From positions 1 through 64,000 of the forward strand of contig NZ_AEIU01000108.1 of the NCBI RefSeq assembly GCF_000165125.1: a stretch of DNA of 64,000 bases. Direction: 5' to 3'. Below the pieces are notes generated by a model. That model did not search any database. It saw nothing but the letters and a program-made list of their open reading frames with translations, and was not told where the DNA came from. Made by a program: the position numbers and the translations under genes. This document shows, in pieces, positions 1 to 8,508 of this stretch. Each line of letters begins with the position of its first letter. Within the stretch, counting starts at the first letter, position 1. The DNA comes from Vibrio caribbeanicus ATCC BAA-2122. Its GTDB lineage: Bacteria > Pseudomonadota > Gammaproteobacteria > Enterobacterales > Vibrionaceae.

Positions 1-41
1 CTAATACGTCTCTCTTTTTTTTGTATCCAAACACGGTTCAT

Positions 42-482
42 TTAGGCACACTGCTCGGTTTTTTTGGTCTTAGCACTTTCTTTGGCCTTAGTGACATTTT
101 TCACTGAACCAAGATCTACGACTTCCTCTGCTTTGATGTTTTTTGAACTCCCTAAAAATACCCCTCCCTTCTGAATGGTAAAGTCAGTGGCAGAAACTTC
201 CCCTTCCAAACGGCCATTTTCGAGGATTTCTAAGTCTTTAACATAAACATCGCCGACAAAGCGCCCATTGACAATAAGCTTTTCAGCTCTTATGGACCCT
301 TCAACAGAACCATTAACACTGATTGTTACCGAATTTGATGTTTCTACACTTCCTTTTATCTGTCCGTCGATATGGAGGTTACAAGCCAATTTGAGTTGTC
401 CTTCGATGAAGGTACCTTCCGCGATGACAGTTTGAGAGCAAGGGCTATTTGTGACTCTATTTTGTTTACCAAGTAATCCCAT
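42..482 (-). CDS. Bactofilin (polymer-forming cytoskeletal protein)
   Basis: A 146-residue protein of the bactofilin family (DUF583), which self-assembles into nucleotide-independent filaments, often at the inner membrane, and guides local wall enzymes. The sequence shows the regular beta-helix pattern with repeated hydrophobic/Gly turns (VIAEGTFIEGQLK, LHIDGQIKGSV, ISVNGSVEGSI, LIVNGRFVGDV), then a charged Lys/Glu-rich tail. A good Shine-Dalgarno (AAGGAG) precedes the ATG. The upstream M23 peptidase frame runs 127 bases into this gene in another frame. Bactofilin plus M23 peptidase is a recurrent gene pair, so the two products probably act together. Family assignment is firm; a role for flagella is inference. 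Confidence 0.88.
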   Translation of the reverse strand: MGLLGKQNRVTNSPCSQTVIAEGTFIEGQLKLACNLHIDGQIKGSVETSNSVTISVNGSVEGSIRAEKLIVNGRFVGDVYVKDLEILENGRLEGEVSATDFTIQKGGVFLGSSKNIKAEEVVDLGSVKNVTKAKESAKTKKTEQCA

Positions 483-1336
483 TTTATCTCCTTATTCTTA
501 TTAAAAATTGACTCAAAATTTCTCATTTCCCATCGAACAAAAGGAAGAGGGTCAAGAGAACGACCTACTAATCGAATTTCATAATGAAGATGAGCTCCCG
601 TCGACAGGCCTGTATTTCCTGTATACCCTATTAGGTCACCTTTTCTAACATACTCACCCTTTATCACTTCAAAGCCCTGTAAGTGTGAGTAAGAAGAGGT
701 AAAACCAAATGAGTGAGTAATTTTCAGAAAGTTTCCAGAGCCCATGTTGCTTTTACGCGCCGTTTCGACAATCCCGTCTGCTGTGGCGTAAATGGGAGTG
801 CCGGATTTTACCGCATAATCGATACCATGATGCATAGCGCGAATCTTTTTTACTGGATGTAAGCGTTTACCATAACGTGACGACAAATGACCGTTTTTTA
901 CTGGCCTACCATTGGGAATCCTTTGTAAGATCTGATGTCTCGCAGCGACATTTAAACCAACTAACCCCACTCTAGATTTCAAATCAAGCTCAACATTTGA
1001 TAGTGCAAGTGCGGACTCGATATCACTGATCTTTTCCGAGAAAAACCGAAGGTCTTGTTGCTTTTGGTTCAAATTATCATTGAGAGACGCATGTGAATCT
1101 CGCGACTGTTTTAGCTTCTCTTTTAACAACATCGCTTTTTGCAGCGCCAACTCACGTGCTTTTTCAGATGAAGAAGCATCATTAGCAAAAAGAGATAAAA
1201 GAACCAGCAACAAACCAAAAAGCCCCAGAATAAAAACAAAAAGGCATTTAATTCTACGTACTGCACTATAGGACAACGAAAAATGTGTTGTCCCTTTTAT
1301 CCCTGAGATAGATATTGTAAAGCCGTCTACTGCCAT
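356..1336 (-). CDS. M23-family peptidoglycan endopeptidase (LytM-like), membrane anchored
   Basis: About 326 residues. An N-terminal cytoplasmic stretch is followed by one membrane segment (around residues 31-51), a coiled coil rich in Lys/Glu/Gln, and a C-terminal M23 domain with the zinc signature HHGIDYA and HLHYE. Such enzymes cleave peptide cross-links of peptidoglycan. The start is uncertain: the frame is open to a GTG at 1366, but the ATG at 1336 gives the usual family N-terminus; neither has a convincing ribosome site. The C-terminus extends past the domain by about 60 residues and overlaps the bactofilin start by 127 bases, an unusually long overlap. Probably co-transcribed with the bactofilin. 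Confidence 0.85.
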   Translation of the reverse strand: MAVDGFTISISGIKGTTHFSLSYSAVRRIKCLFVFILGLFGLLLVLLSLFANDASSSEKARELALQKAMLLKEKLKQSRDSHASLNDNLNQKQQDLRFFSEKISDIESALALSNVELDLKSRVGLVGLNVAARHQILQRIPNGRPVKNGHLSSRYGKRLHPVKKIRAMHHGIDYAVKSGTPIYATADGIVETARKSNMGSGNFLKITHSFGFTSSYSHLQGFEVIKGEYVRKGDLIGYTGNTGLSTGAHLHYEIRLVGRSLDPLPFVRWEMRNFESIFNKNKEIKWDYLVNKIESQIALALKLSSRKVPSSKDNSNWLVTSISTDR

Positions 1337-1508
1337 AAAACTCAAAGACCTATCTAGTCTACTCACACCACCGTGAGGATTTTACCAAGCCCAAAAGCCA
1401 AACAAACAACAAAATTTGTACTTCTCTGGATTTGTTCCATATATCGATTCTATATTTAATGCACTCAGCACATTGGTCGCTTGGGTAGCGTTATAAAAAC
1501 GATAAAAA

Positions 1509-1949
1509 TTAGCACCTTTTACATGCTAAAATATTGTTTACCGCTTCCTCCAAGGCTATTTGCTCTGCGTAATCTCGCTCAGCTAAATCTTCGGCATGCC
1601 ACTTCTCCATCACCTTTTCTAGGCCTTTTAGCCTCGCCTCGTTCCCGATAAGCTGTTTTTCTAGGGTTGTATTTTCTGCTTTCTTAATCGCTTGCTCATT
1701 CTCTTGATGGGTAATGTACTTACTAACCATTAAGTTCGCACGATGCCGATTAATCAAATGTTCTTGATGAGAAAATAAGGTCGTATCTTTCACGTGAGAA
1801 AGGTGACGCCTCAGACCTATAAGGCTTTCAATATACTGTTCTGCATCTCGCTGCTTTTGACGTAAGCTCGCAAGCTGCTTAATGAGAATGTCATGACGCT
1901 TACTCTCCAATGTATAAAATTTTTGTACTGCTTGAAGTTTTGTGTTCAT
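1509..1949 (-). CDS. fliJ: Lateral flagellar FliJ-like export chaperone
   Basis: A 146-residue, almost wholly alpha-helical, charged coiled-coil protein, the expected size for FliJ. It lies directly after fliI (11-base gap), where FliJ sits in flagellar operons. FliJ is the central stalk of the FliI ring and escorts export chaperones. Sequence identity is low in this family, so the call rests on size, coiled-coil character and position. It is the last gene of the leftward fliEFGHIJ block. Confidence 0.75.
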   Translation of the reverse strand: MNTKLQAVQKFYTLESKRHDILIKQLASLRQKQRDAEQYIESLIGLRRHLSHVKDTTLFSHQEHLINRHRANLMVSKYITHQENEQAIKKAENTTLEKQLIGNEARLKGLEKVMEKWHAEDLAERDYAEQIALEEAVNNILACKRC

Positions 1950-1960
1950 AACTAAGCTCG

Positions 1961-3304
1961 TTAACTCTTAAATATGTTGGCGAGTTCCACTAAACTCTCA
2001 TGATAATTCACCGAAGAATTTTGGGGTTGCTTTAGGTATTCACTGAGGATGGGATACAAACCGACCGATCGATCTAATTCGGGATCTTGACCTGGCTGAT
2101 AGCCACCAAGGGGGATCAGGTCTTTAACTTGAAGGTAAGCAGAATAATGCCGACGGAACTCACTCGCCAAAGTAAGGTGTGCTGTTTCAACACATGTTCC
2201 CATACAACGGCTAATTGAAGCATTTATGTCAATGGCCGGATAATGCCCCTGCTCTGCTAAATGACGAGATAAAACAATATGCCCATCTAAAATTGCACGG
2301 GCTGAGTCTACAACAGGATCTTGTTGGTCATCACTCACAGCAAGTATGGTGTAGATAGCCGTCAAACTACCTTGGGGATTCTCTGCATTTCCTGCCCGCT
2401 CTAACAGCTGAGGTAAGATATTAAACACAGAGGGTGGATAACCACGAGTTGCTGGAGGCTCGCCGAGAGAAAGTGCAATTTCTCGTTGCGCCATCGCATA
2501 CCGTGTTAATGAGTCCATCATCAAAAGTACATCTTTACCCTTGTCACGAAAGTATTCCGCCACTCGGTGACAAAGTAGTGTTGCCTTGAGGCGCATCAGT
2601 GGCGACTCATCTGCAGGGGCAGCAATAATGACAGCCTTTGCTCTGGCTTCTGGAGTTAAGTTTTTCTCAATAAACTCTCGAACTTCTCTTCCCCTTTCAC
2701 CAATCAATCCAACAACAATGACATCAGCTTCAGTATTTTTACACATCATTCCCAAGAGAATACTTTTGCCGACGCCACTTCCTGCCATCAAACCTATTCT
2801 TTGTCCCTTACCTACGGTAATAAGCCCATTAATGGCTTTTATTCCCACATTGAGTGGCGTATCCACTGGGCGACGTTTAAGAGGGTTAATTCTGCGTGGT
2901 TCAAGAGAAACTCTCTCACCACCAATAATTTTTCCATCATCATCTAGGGGATGACCAAGGCCATCCAAAACTCTGCCAAGCCACTTATCACTTAATTGAA
3001 CCGTACTATCACCATCAAGAGGGATAACTTTTGCTCCCGCGAACAATCCTCCCAAACGCCGAATAGGCATCAAGTAGGCAATGTTATGATCAAATCCCAC
3101 AACTTGAGCTTCAATCATATTCCCCTCTGCAGTTTCAACCATACATCGCTGCTCAAGCTTAAATCGACAACCCACTGCTTGGAGCATCAAACCATTCACT
3201 TTGACCAAACGCCCAGTTACCTTCGCCACAGGTATGGAATTGAGTGAAGCTATCGCCTCACTGGTTTGCTCAGATAATAGATCAAACGATAATATATTAT
3301 TCAT
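1961..3304 (-). CDS. fliI: Lateral flagellar export ATPase FliI
   Basis: The type III export ATPase, related to the F1 beta subunit. Walker A (GSGVGKS), the Walker B region (VLLMMDSLTRYA) and the ALGEPPATRGYPPS-type loop are visible. The open frame reaches back to 3358, but the ATG at 3304 (MNNILSFD) has a Shine-Dalgarno (GAAGGG) and overlaps the fliH stop by 8 bases, so translation is probably coupled. That start gives 447 residues, normal for FliI. The enzyme works in a complex with FliH and FliJ at the export gate. Confidence 0.95.
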   Translation of the reverse strand: MNNILSFDLLSEQTSEAIASLNSIPVAKVTGRLVKVNGLMLQAVGCRFKLEQRCMVETAEGNMIEAQVVGFDHNIAYLMPIRRLGGLFAGAKVIPLDGDSTVQLSDKWLGRVLDGLGHPLDDDGKIIGGERVSLEPRRINPLKRRPVDTPLNVGIKAINGLITVGKGQRIGLMAGSGVGKSILLGMMCKNTEADVIVVGLIGERGREVREFIEKNLTPEARAKAVIIAAPADESPLMRLKATLLCHRVAEYFRDKGKDVLLMMDSLTRYAMAQREIALSLGEPPATRGYPPSVFNILPQLLERAGNAENPQGSLTAIYTILAVSDDQQDPVVDSARAILDGHIVLSRHLAEQGHYPAIDINASISRCMGTCVETAHLTLASEFRRHYSAYLQVKDLIPLGGYQPGQDPELDRSVGLYPILSEYLKQPQNSSVNYHESLVELANIFKS

Positions 3305-4049
3305 CACCCTTCTCTTCCGATAGACGGTTTGATTCATTAAGGAGATGATCTTTAACACTATCCATACAGGCTTCTAAGCGCGAATCACTGCTCGCATCAG
3401 CCTCTGCTTCTTCAGTTACAAGCTGACATCCACCTGTTGGCAGTTCTTTGTTGGCAACCAATTTCCACGTTTTGGGTAACTCTGTATTAATTTGAGAAAT
3501 GCGTTCAAGGTCTAGGGGATTGAGATAAACGGTGACTTTTTCGCTTTTGCCAGGCATGGCCTCTAGAGTTTCATCGACGAGGGCGAGGATTTGTTGCGGC
3601 ATCAAAGTCAGCTCGGCTCGAATGACTTGCTGCGCTACTTTTTGTACCAAATCACAGATAAGGTGACGCTGCTGCTGCTCTCGTTCTAATTGCCATTGCG
3701 ACAGTTTATGAAAAAGCTCGTTGACGGGCTTCACCGCTTCGAGAAAGTTTTGTTTTCCAGACTTTTCACCCGAGACAAACCCTTGTTGAAAACCCTCTTT
3801 TTGTCCCTCTAAAAGCCCCGTTTCTTTGCCCTGTTCAAGGCCTTGTTTCAGTCCCTCTTGGTGGCCTTTATCCAGGCCTACCTGATAGCCCTCATCCAAT
3901 CGTTGCTGAACATCTACCTTAATATCTTCCCAGCCCTCTTGATCACTGATCTGATCATCTCTAACTGTATCCTGAGCCAAAGGAGGGAATCGATGTAATC
4001 GGTAACCGTACAATTTTGAATCAAGCCTATTTGTTTTACCCCATGACAT
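3297..4049 (-). CDS. fliH: Lateral flagellar FliH, regulator of the export ATPase
   Basis: A 250-residue protein. Residues about 50-100 hold a striking run of GxxxG-type repeats (GLDKGHQEGLKQGLEQGKETG and onward), the hallmark of FliH, where they form a helix dimer. The C-terminal part resembles the FliI-binding domain. It negatively regulates and docks FliI to the C-ring (FliN). Its stop overlaps the fliI start; fliG ends only four bases upstream. Confidence 0.93.
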   Translation of the reverse strand: MSWGKTNRLDSKLYGYRLHRFPPLAQDTVRDDQISDQEGWEDIKVDVQQRLDEGYQVGLDKGHQEGLKQGLEQGKETGLLEGQKEGFQQGFVSGEKSGKQNFLEAVKPVNELFHKLSQWQLEREQQQRHLICDLVQKVAQQVIRAELTLMPQQILALVDETLEAMPGKSEKVTVYLNPLDLERISQINTELPKTWKLVANKELPTGGCQLVTEEAEADASSDSRLEACMDSVKDHLLNESNRLSEEKGDE

Positions 4050-4053
4050 GGCA

Positions 4054-5079
4054 CTACTCCACCGTTGGTTCTTCGTAAAGAATTAACTCAACTTCACCCG
4101 ACTCATCGAGCTCACGAACAATTGACATAATATCCAGTCGAGCTCTTTCCACTCGACTGAGAGGAACGGCACCTCGTGCTTGCATATCATCTTCAAGTGC
4201 TTTCACCATACGCTGGGGCATAGAGCGCTTGATCGCTTGTTGGAGTGTAATTTCGGCACCCTTTAGGGCAGTTCCCCATAGGTCCAGAGGTACCTCTTGT
4301 ACCAGTCTGTCCATAGTAGTTTCACTCTGACGGCCAAGAACGAGGAAGTCGAACATATTCTCTTCTATTTCGCTCACGACTTCTTCATCATGCAACTTGA
4401 GCATTTCCATCAACGATCCTCGGTCACCATCGAAACGATTGATAATATCAGCGACCTGTTTTACACCTGATAAAGGAGCACTTTGACTGGTTGACACTTG
4501 TTCAATGCAGCGTTCAATAAGAGCGTTAAGATCAGAGGCAATTTGATGGTCGATATCTTGTAATCGTGCAATGCGATAAAGAAGCTCATCATGATAATCT
4601 TCAGGCAGATACTTCAACACTAAAGAGCTGGTTTCAGAGGGTAAATAAGCGAGAAATATCGCCTGCATTTGTGGGTGTTCATTGACGACAAATCTTGCCA
4701 AAACTTCAGCTTCAACCCATTGAAGTCTCTGCATATTGTTTCGAATTTCGTCACCATAAAGATCGTTCAAAAGTCCCTTTGCTAAATCATTGCCTAGCGC
4801 TTTCCTTAATGTATTTGATAAGTACTCTTTTGAAGCACCACGAATACCACTATGCTGACGAAAGTCATCAAAAAACGTTTGAATCACTTGATTTGCACTT
4901 TCACTCTTGATGCCATTCAACTTGGCCATAGCCTTAGTGACACGTTGAGTCTCATCGCGACTGAAATGGCGTAACACCTTTGCTGCAGCATCTTCGCCCA
5001 TACCAAGCAGAACCAAAGCGGTTTGCTCTACATGATTAAGTGTCATTGGATGGTTCGACTCTGTTGTGTTCATTTTCAT
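4054..5079 (-). CDS. fliG: Lateral flagellar motor switch protein FliG
   Basis: A 341-residue rotor protein that couples the stator to the switch. The N-terminal domain (MTLNHVEQTALVLLGMGEDAAAKVL) binds FliF, the middle domain binds FliM, and the C-terminal domain carries the charged torque helix (near MQARGAVPLSRVERARLDIMSIVREL). The start at 5079 overlaps the fliF stop by 44 bases; an ATG at 5046 is an alternative that would shorten the overlap. Ribosome site is weak, suggesting coupling to fliF translation. Confidence 0.94.
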   Translation of the reverse strand: MKMNTTESNHPMTLNHVEQTALVLLGMGEDAAAKVLRHFSRDETQRVTKAMAKLNGIKSESANQVIQTFFDDFRQHSGIRGASKEYLSNTLRKALGNDLAKGLLNDLYGDEIRNNMQRLQWVEAEVLARFVVNEHPQMQAIFLAYLPSETSSLVLKYLPEDYHDELLYRIARLQDIDHQIASDLNALIERCIEQVSTSQSAPLSGVKQVADIINRFDGDRGSLMEMLKLHDEEVVSEIEENMFDFLVLGRQSETTMDRLVQEVPLDLWGTALKGAEITLQQAIKRSMPQRMVKALEDDMQARGAVPLSRVERARLDIMSIVRELDESGEVELILYEEPTVE

Positions 5080-6784
5080 TTACCCATTGTTTTAGAACCT
5101 CGGCAACGCGCTCAGGTTCTTCATCAGCGATCAGTTGAAGGTGTTTTAGCTGTATTTCCAACGGTGAACCTGCTGGTGGAAGCATGTCATTCCCCACGTC
5201 CAACCCATTGGAAGCTTCAATCCCTCGTTCAGACAGTTTGCGATTAAGCACCTCTTCTCGCTCTCTTTCGGCTCGAGTTTGTAGATTGTCATAACTTGGC
5301 TCATCTTGAGGAGCAACCGAATCATCAGACTGATTTTGATTCTGCGCTCCAGTAAGGTGCATAATCAAAGGGCGAAGAACGAAGAAGATCATCGCCATAC
5401 CCAACATGCCACCAATAACATAACGCATTGGCTGTTGAACTGTCGGGTCTTGCCACCACGGTAGTGATACAGGAGCCTCAATGGAAATAGGAGTAAAGCT
5501 AAAGCTCATAATACTTAGGCTGTCCCCTCTATCATTCGTGATTCCCACCGCATCAGCTAACATCGTCGATATTTGGTTTTTTTCATCATCTGTCCACGCA
5601 AGACCATCCGGTGCTGCGGATTCATTGAGCAGCACCGACATGCTCAATTTTTCGACTTTTCCTTGTTGATACTGAGTTCTACGTACACTACTACCAACCG
5701 CGTACTGACGATTTATTTCTGCACGCGCATTGGTGTTTTGACTATCTTGAGTCGGAGCTTCTCCTGTCACTGGAGGTTGATTACTGAGCGTCCCAGGAAC
5801 TCCCAATGCAATTTGATCAACCGAATTGTTAGTGATCGTGTGCTCTTTTTGCACTACTGGAGTCGCATCAAGGATCTCCTGAGTTTCCTCTACTTGACTA
5901 AAGTTCATGTCTGCAGAAACTTGAACACGGTAGTTGCTAGGCCCTAAGATCGGCGTCAACATATCCGAAGCACGCTGAATGATCTGTTTTTCAACGTTTT
6001 TTTGATACTCCAGATACTTTGCATTGACTTTCCCTGCCTGTTCCGAGCCAATTTCGGCACTCAGCAGTCGACCGTACTGATCCACCACTGAGACTTGTTC
6101 AGGCTTCATTCCAGTTACACTGCCGACAACGAGGTTAACAATCGCCTCGACTTGCTCGGAGTTGAGTTCTTCTCCGGGTCTTAATTCAAGCATAACCGAC
6201 GCGGATGGGGCTTCACGGTCTTGCCTTACAAAAAGCGTTTGACGCGGAATCGCTAAATGAACCCGAGCATTGGCGACTGAGTTTAGGGAAATAATAGTAC
6301 GAATTAATTCTCCTTCTAAACCGTGACGATAACGAGCAGTTTCTATAAATTGGCTGGTACCCAGTGAACTATCTTCTTGAAGACTATCTAAACCCATGGG
6401 GAGTTTTGCTTTGACACCTTTTGCTGCAAGTAGCATTCGGATCCGCGCCACTTCCCCCTCTGGAACAAGAACCTGCCCATTTTGTTCTTGTAAACGATAA
6501 TTGATGTTCTCTGCTTCAAGAACCGAAATAATGTCACCCGTATCAAAACTTTCTTGCTGGCTGTATAAGGGACGAAAGCTTTGTGTTGAACTCCACAAAG
6601 CCACCACAATAATTGCTGCCACAATCGCGGCTAGAACCGCCGATAAAACAAGGTTACGCTGGCTACTGGACCAAAGCGACTTTACTTTCGCACTGTAATC
6701 ATCCAATGAGCGAGTCTGGACTGAACTACGGGAAGGTTGACTTACATCCATGGTAGGATGGACTTGGGTTGAAATTTCAGACAT
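5036..6784 (-). CDS. fliF: Lateral flagellar MS-ring protein FliF
   Basis: A 582-residue MS-ring protein. Two membrane segments are clear: near residues 43-64 (LVLSAVLAAIVAAIIVVALW) and about 455-475. Between them lie the ring-building motifs, including an RxHLAIPRQTLF-type segment and a Gly/Pro/Asn-rich loop. The C-terminus is the FliG-binding tail. It forms the base on which rod, C-ring and export gate assemble. It starts three bases after the fliE stop. Confidence 0.96.
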   Translation of the reverse strand: MSEISTQVHPTMDVSQPSRSSVQTRSLDDYSAKVKSLWSSSQRNLVLSAVLAAIVAAIIVVALWSSTQSFRPLYSQQESFDTGDIISVLEAENINYRLQEQNGQVLVPEGEVARIRMLLAAKGVKAKLPMGLDSLQEDSSLGTSQFIETARYRHGLEGELIRTIISLNSVANARVHLAIPRQTLFVRQDREAPSASVMLELRPGEELNSEQVEAIVNLVVGSVTGMKPEQVSVVDQYGRLLSAEIGSEQAGKVNAKYLEYQKNVEKQIIQRASDMLTPILGPSNYRVQVSADMNFSQVEETQEILDATPVVQKEHTITNNSVDQIALGVPGTLSNQPPVTGEAPTQDSQNTNARAEINRQYAVGSSVRRTQYQQGKVEKLSMSVLLNESAAPDGLAWTDDEKNQISTMLADAVGITNDRGDSLSIMSFSFTPISIEAPVSLPWWQDPTVQQPMRYVIGGMLGMAMIFFVLRPLIMHLTGAQNQNQSDDSVAPQDEPSYDNLQTRAEREREEVLNRKLSERGIEASNGLDVGNDMLPPAGSPLEIQLKHLQLIADEEPERVAEVLKQWVNENEHNRVEPSNDT

Positions 6785-6787
6785 AGC

Positions 6788-7144
6788 TTACACCGGCATT
6801 TTCATGACATCTTCAAAGGAGGTAACGAGCTTGTTTCTCACGTGCATAAGACCGTCAAAAGAAAGGCTTGCTTTTTGGCTCGCGATCATAGCACCAACCA
6901 GATCATCGCTTTCACCGAGTTCAACGGCCGTCATTTTTTTACTCGCAACAGCTTGGTGCCGGTTCACAACATTAAGTACTCGGTTCAATGTGGTTGAGAA
7001 AGACATCGGTTGTACCATAAGTTGCCCTTGCATGAGTTGAGGGCGAATGACGTATTCGGGCTGAACTTTTGATTGCATTGCTGCCATTTTACTTAACATC
7101 ATCTGCTCAGCACTCGTCACATTAGTTAAAAGCTGACTAGTCAT
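6788..7144 (-). CDS. fliE: Lateral flagellar FliE, MS-ring/rod junction protein
   Basis: 118 residues from the ATG at 7144, which has an AGGAG site; the open frame continues upstream to 7204 but would overlap lafK. The C-terminal signature of FliE (TLNRVLNVVNRHQAVASKKMTAVE and KASLSFDGLMHVRNKLVTSFEDVMKMPV) is plain. FliE links the MS ring to the proximal rod and is among the first exported proteins. First structural gene of the fliEFGHIJ block, 13 bases after lafK. Confidence 0.93.
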   Translation of the reverse strand: MTSQLLTNVTSAEQMMLSKMAAMQSKVQPEYVIRPQLMQGQLMVQPMSFSTTLNRVLNVVNRHQAVASKKMTAVELGESDDLVGAMIASQKASLSFDGLMHVRNKLVTSFEDVMKMPV

Positions 7145-7157
7145 TGTTTTTCTCCTA

Positions 7158-8489
7158 TTAAGCTGCGGAACCCAAGGCTGACTGTAAATCAATACCTTGC
7201 TCACGCATTGCCGCTAGCTTGTAGCGCAGTGCACGTGTTGTTACCCCAAGCGCATTTGCCGTCTTGGTTCGATTGCCGTCAAACTGGCGCAATTTTTCAA
7301 GAATATATTGGTACTCAGCCCGTTTTTTCACTTCAACATGTCCCATAGACTCTTCTTCGATGGGCGTTGAAATTGGAGTGATAAGGTCAACAGGTAGCAT
7401 TAAATCGTTAGCGGTGACCATGCCTCCGTGACGCATTACTAATGCTCTTTGAATGACATTTTCTAATTCTCGGATATTGCCAGGCCAGTGATACTGACAA
7501 AGTGCAACCATCGCATCTTGAGAGAGTTGACATTCTGTTCCCTCTTGATACTTGGTAATAAAAAACTGACTAATTGGCAGGATATCTTCTTTACGATCTC
7601 TAAGTGGAGGCCAATGAAGAGGTAAAACATCGAGTCGGTAATACAGATCCTCGCGAAACCTTCCCTTTTTCACTTCCTCACGCAAATCTTTGTTGGTGGC
7701 GGCAATAATACGAATATCCAACTTTATCGCTTTATGACTGCCTACCCTTTCCACTTCTCTTTCTTGAAGAACTCGTAAAAATTTGGCTTGTAATGCGGGA
7801 GACATCTCACCAATTTCATCAAGAAGAATGGTGCCATGGTTTGCTTCTTCAAATTTACCACTTTGAGAGTGCGTGGCCCCTGTAAATGCACCTTTAACAT
7901 GACCAAAGAGCACAGCTTCAAGCATTGTCTCGGGAATTGCTGCACAATTAACGGCAAGAAAAGGTTGCTCAGCTCGACTCGATTGCTCGTGAACGTAACG
8001 AGCAAGGACTTCTTTACCTGTACCTGATTCACCAGTTATCAGAACACTCGCTTTCGTCGATGCTGCTCGATGCGCCAATTGCAGGACTTGTTTACTTCTC
8101 CAAGACTCAGCAACAATGTTCGCAACCGGCTTTCTCAATGCCTCAACACGACGAATCAAGCTCAGGAGCTGCTGGCTTTCAAAAGGATGTAACAGATAAT
8201 CCGTTGCCCCAACTTTCATCGCCTCTGCTGCAAACATCGCTTGATCTTGGTCGACAATTGCAATGGTCACACCTTGCTTATTTTGTCTTTGCTGAGAACA
8301 GATAAAGTCTCTTATGCACATATCTGGTAACGATGCACTAACCAAGGTAATCTCTGGTAAACCTTGCAACAACGCCTCACGCCCCGTTTGGCAATAAGCT
8401 ACCGCATAACCATCTCGCTCTAAGTCTCTAATGATTGGACGAGCATTACCTTCTACTGGCTCAACCAACAAAATATTTGTCTTTGCCAT
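7158..8489 (-). CDS. lafK: LafK, sigma-54-dependent regulator of lateral flagellar genes
   Basis: A 443-residue bacterial enhancer-binding protein. An N-terminal receiver-like domain (1-115) is followed by an AAA+ domain with Walker A GESGTGKE (153-160), the sigma-54 contact loop GAFTGA (200-205) and Walker B ILLDEIGEM, then a Fis-type helix-turn-helix (TKTANALGVTTRALRYKL). The receiver lacks the phosphorylatable Asp (Ser51 in VSASLPD), the acidic pair (Glu10-Pro11) and the conserved Lys (His101 in LLHPF), so it is unlikely to be phosphorylated. In V. parahaemolyticus LafK activates early lateral genes with RpoN. Start chosen at 8489; the frame opens to 8522. Confidence 0.93.
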   Translation of the reverse strand: MAKTNILLVEPVEGNARPIIRDLERDGYAVAYCQTGREALLQGLPEITLVSASLPDMCIRDFICSQQRQNKQGVTIAIVDQDQAMFAAEAMKVGATDYLLHPFESQQLLSLIRRVEALRKPVANIVAESWRSKQVLQLAHRAASTKASVLITGESGTGKEVLARYVHEQSSRAEQPFLAVNCAAIPETMLEAVLFGHVKGAFTGATHSQSGKFEEANHGTILLDEIGEMSPALQAKFLRVLQEREVERVGSHKAIKLDIRIIAATNKDLREEVKKGRFREDLYYRLDVLPLHWPPLRDRKEDILPISQFFITKYQEGTECQLSQDAMVALCQYHWPGNIRELENVIQRALVMRHGGMVTANDLMLPVDLITPISTPIEEESMGHVEVKKRAEYQYILEKLRQFDGNRTKTANALGVTTRALRYKLAAMREQGIDLQSALGSAA

Positions 8490-8508
8490 TATCGAACCTT
8501 TTTCCTTA

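Noticed and set aside
6388-6624. Reading frames inside fliF and other flagellar genes on the same or opposite strand
   Set aside because: They lack ribosome sites and family features and lie wholly within strongly supported genes.
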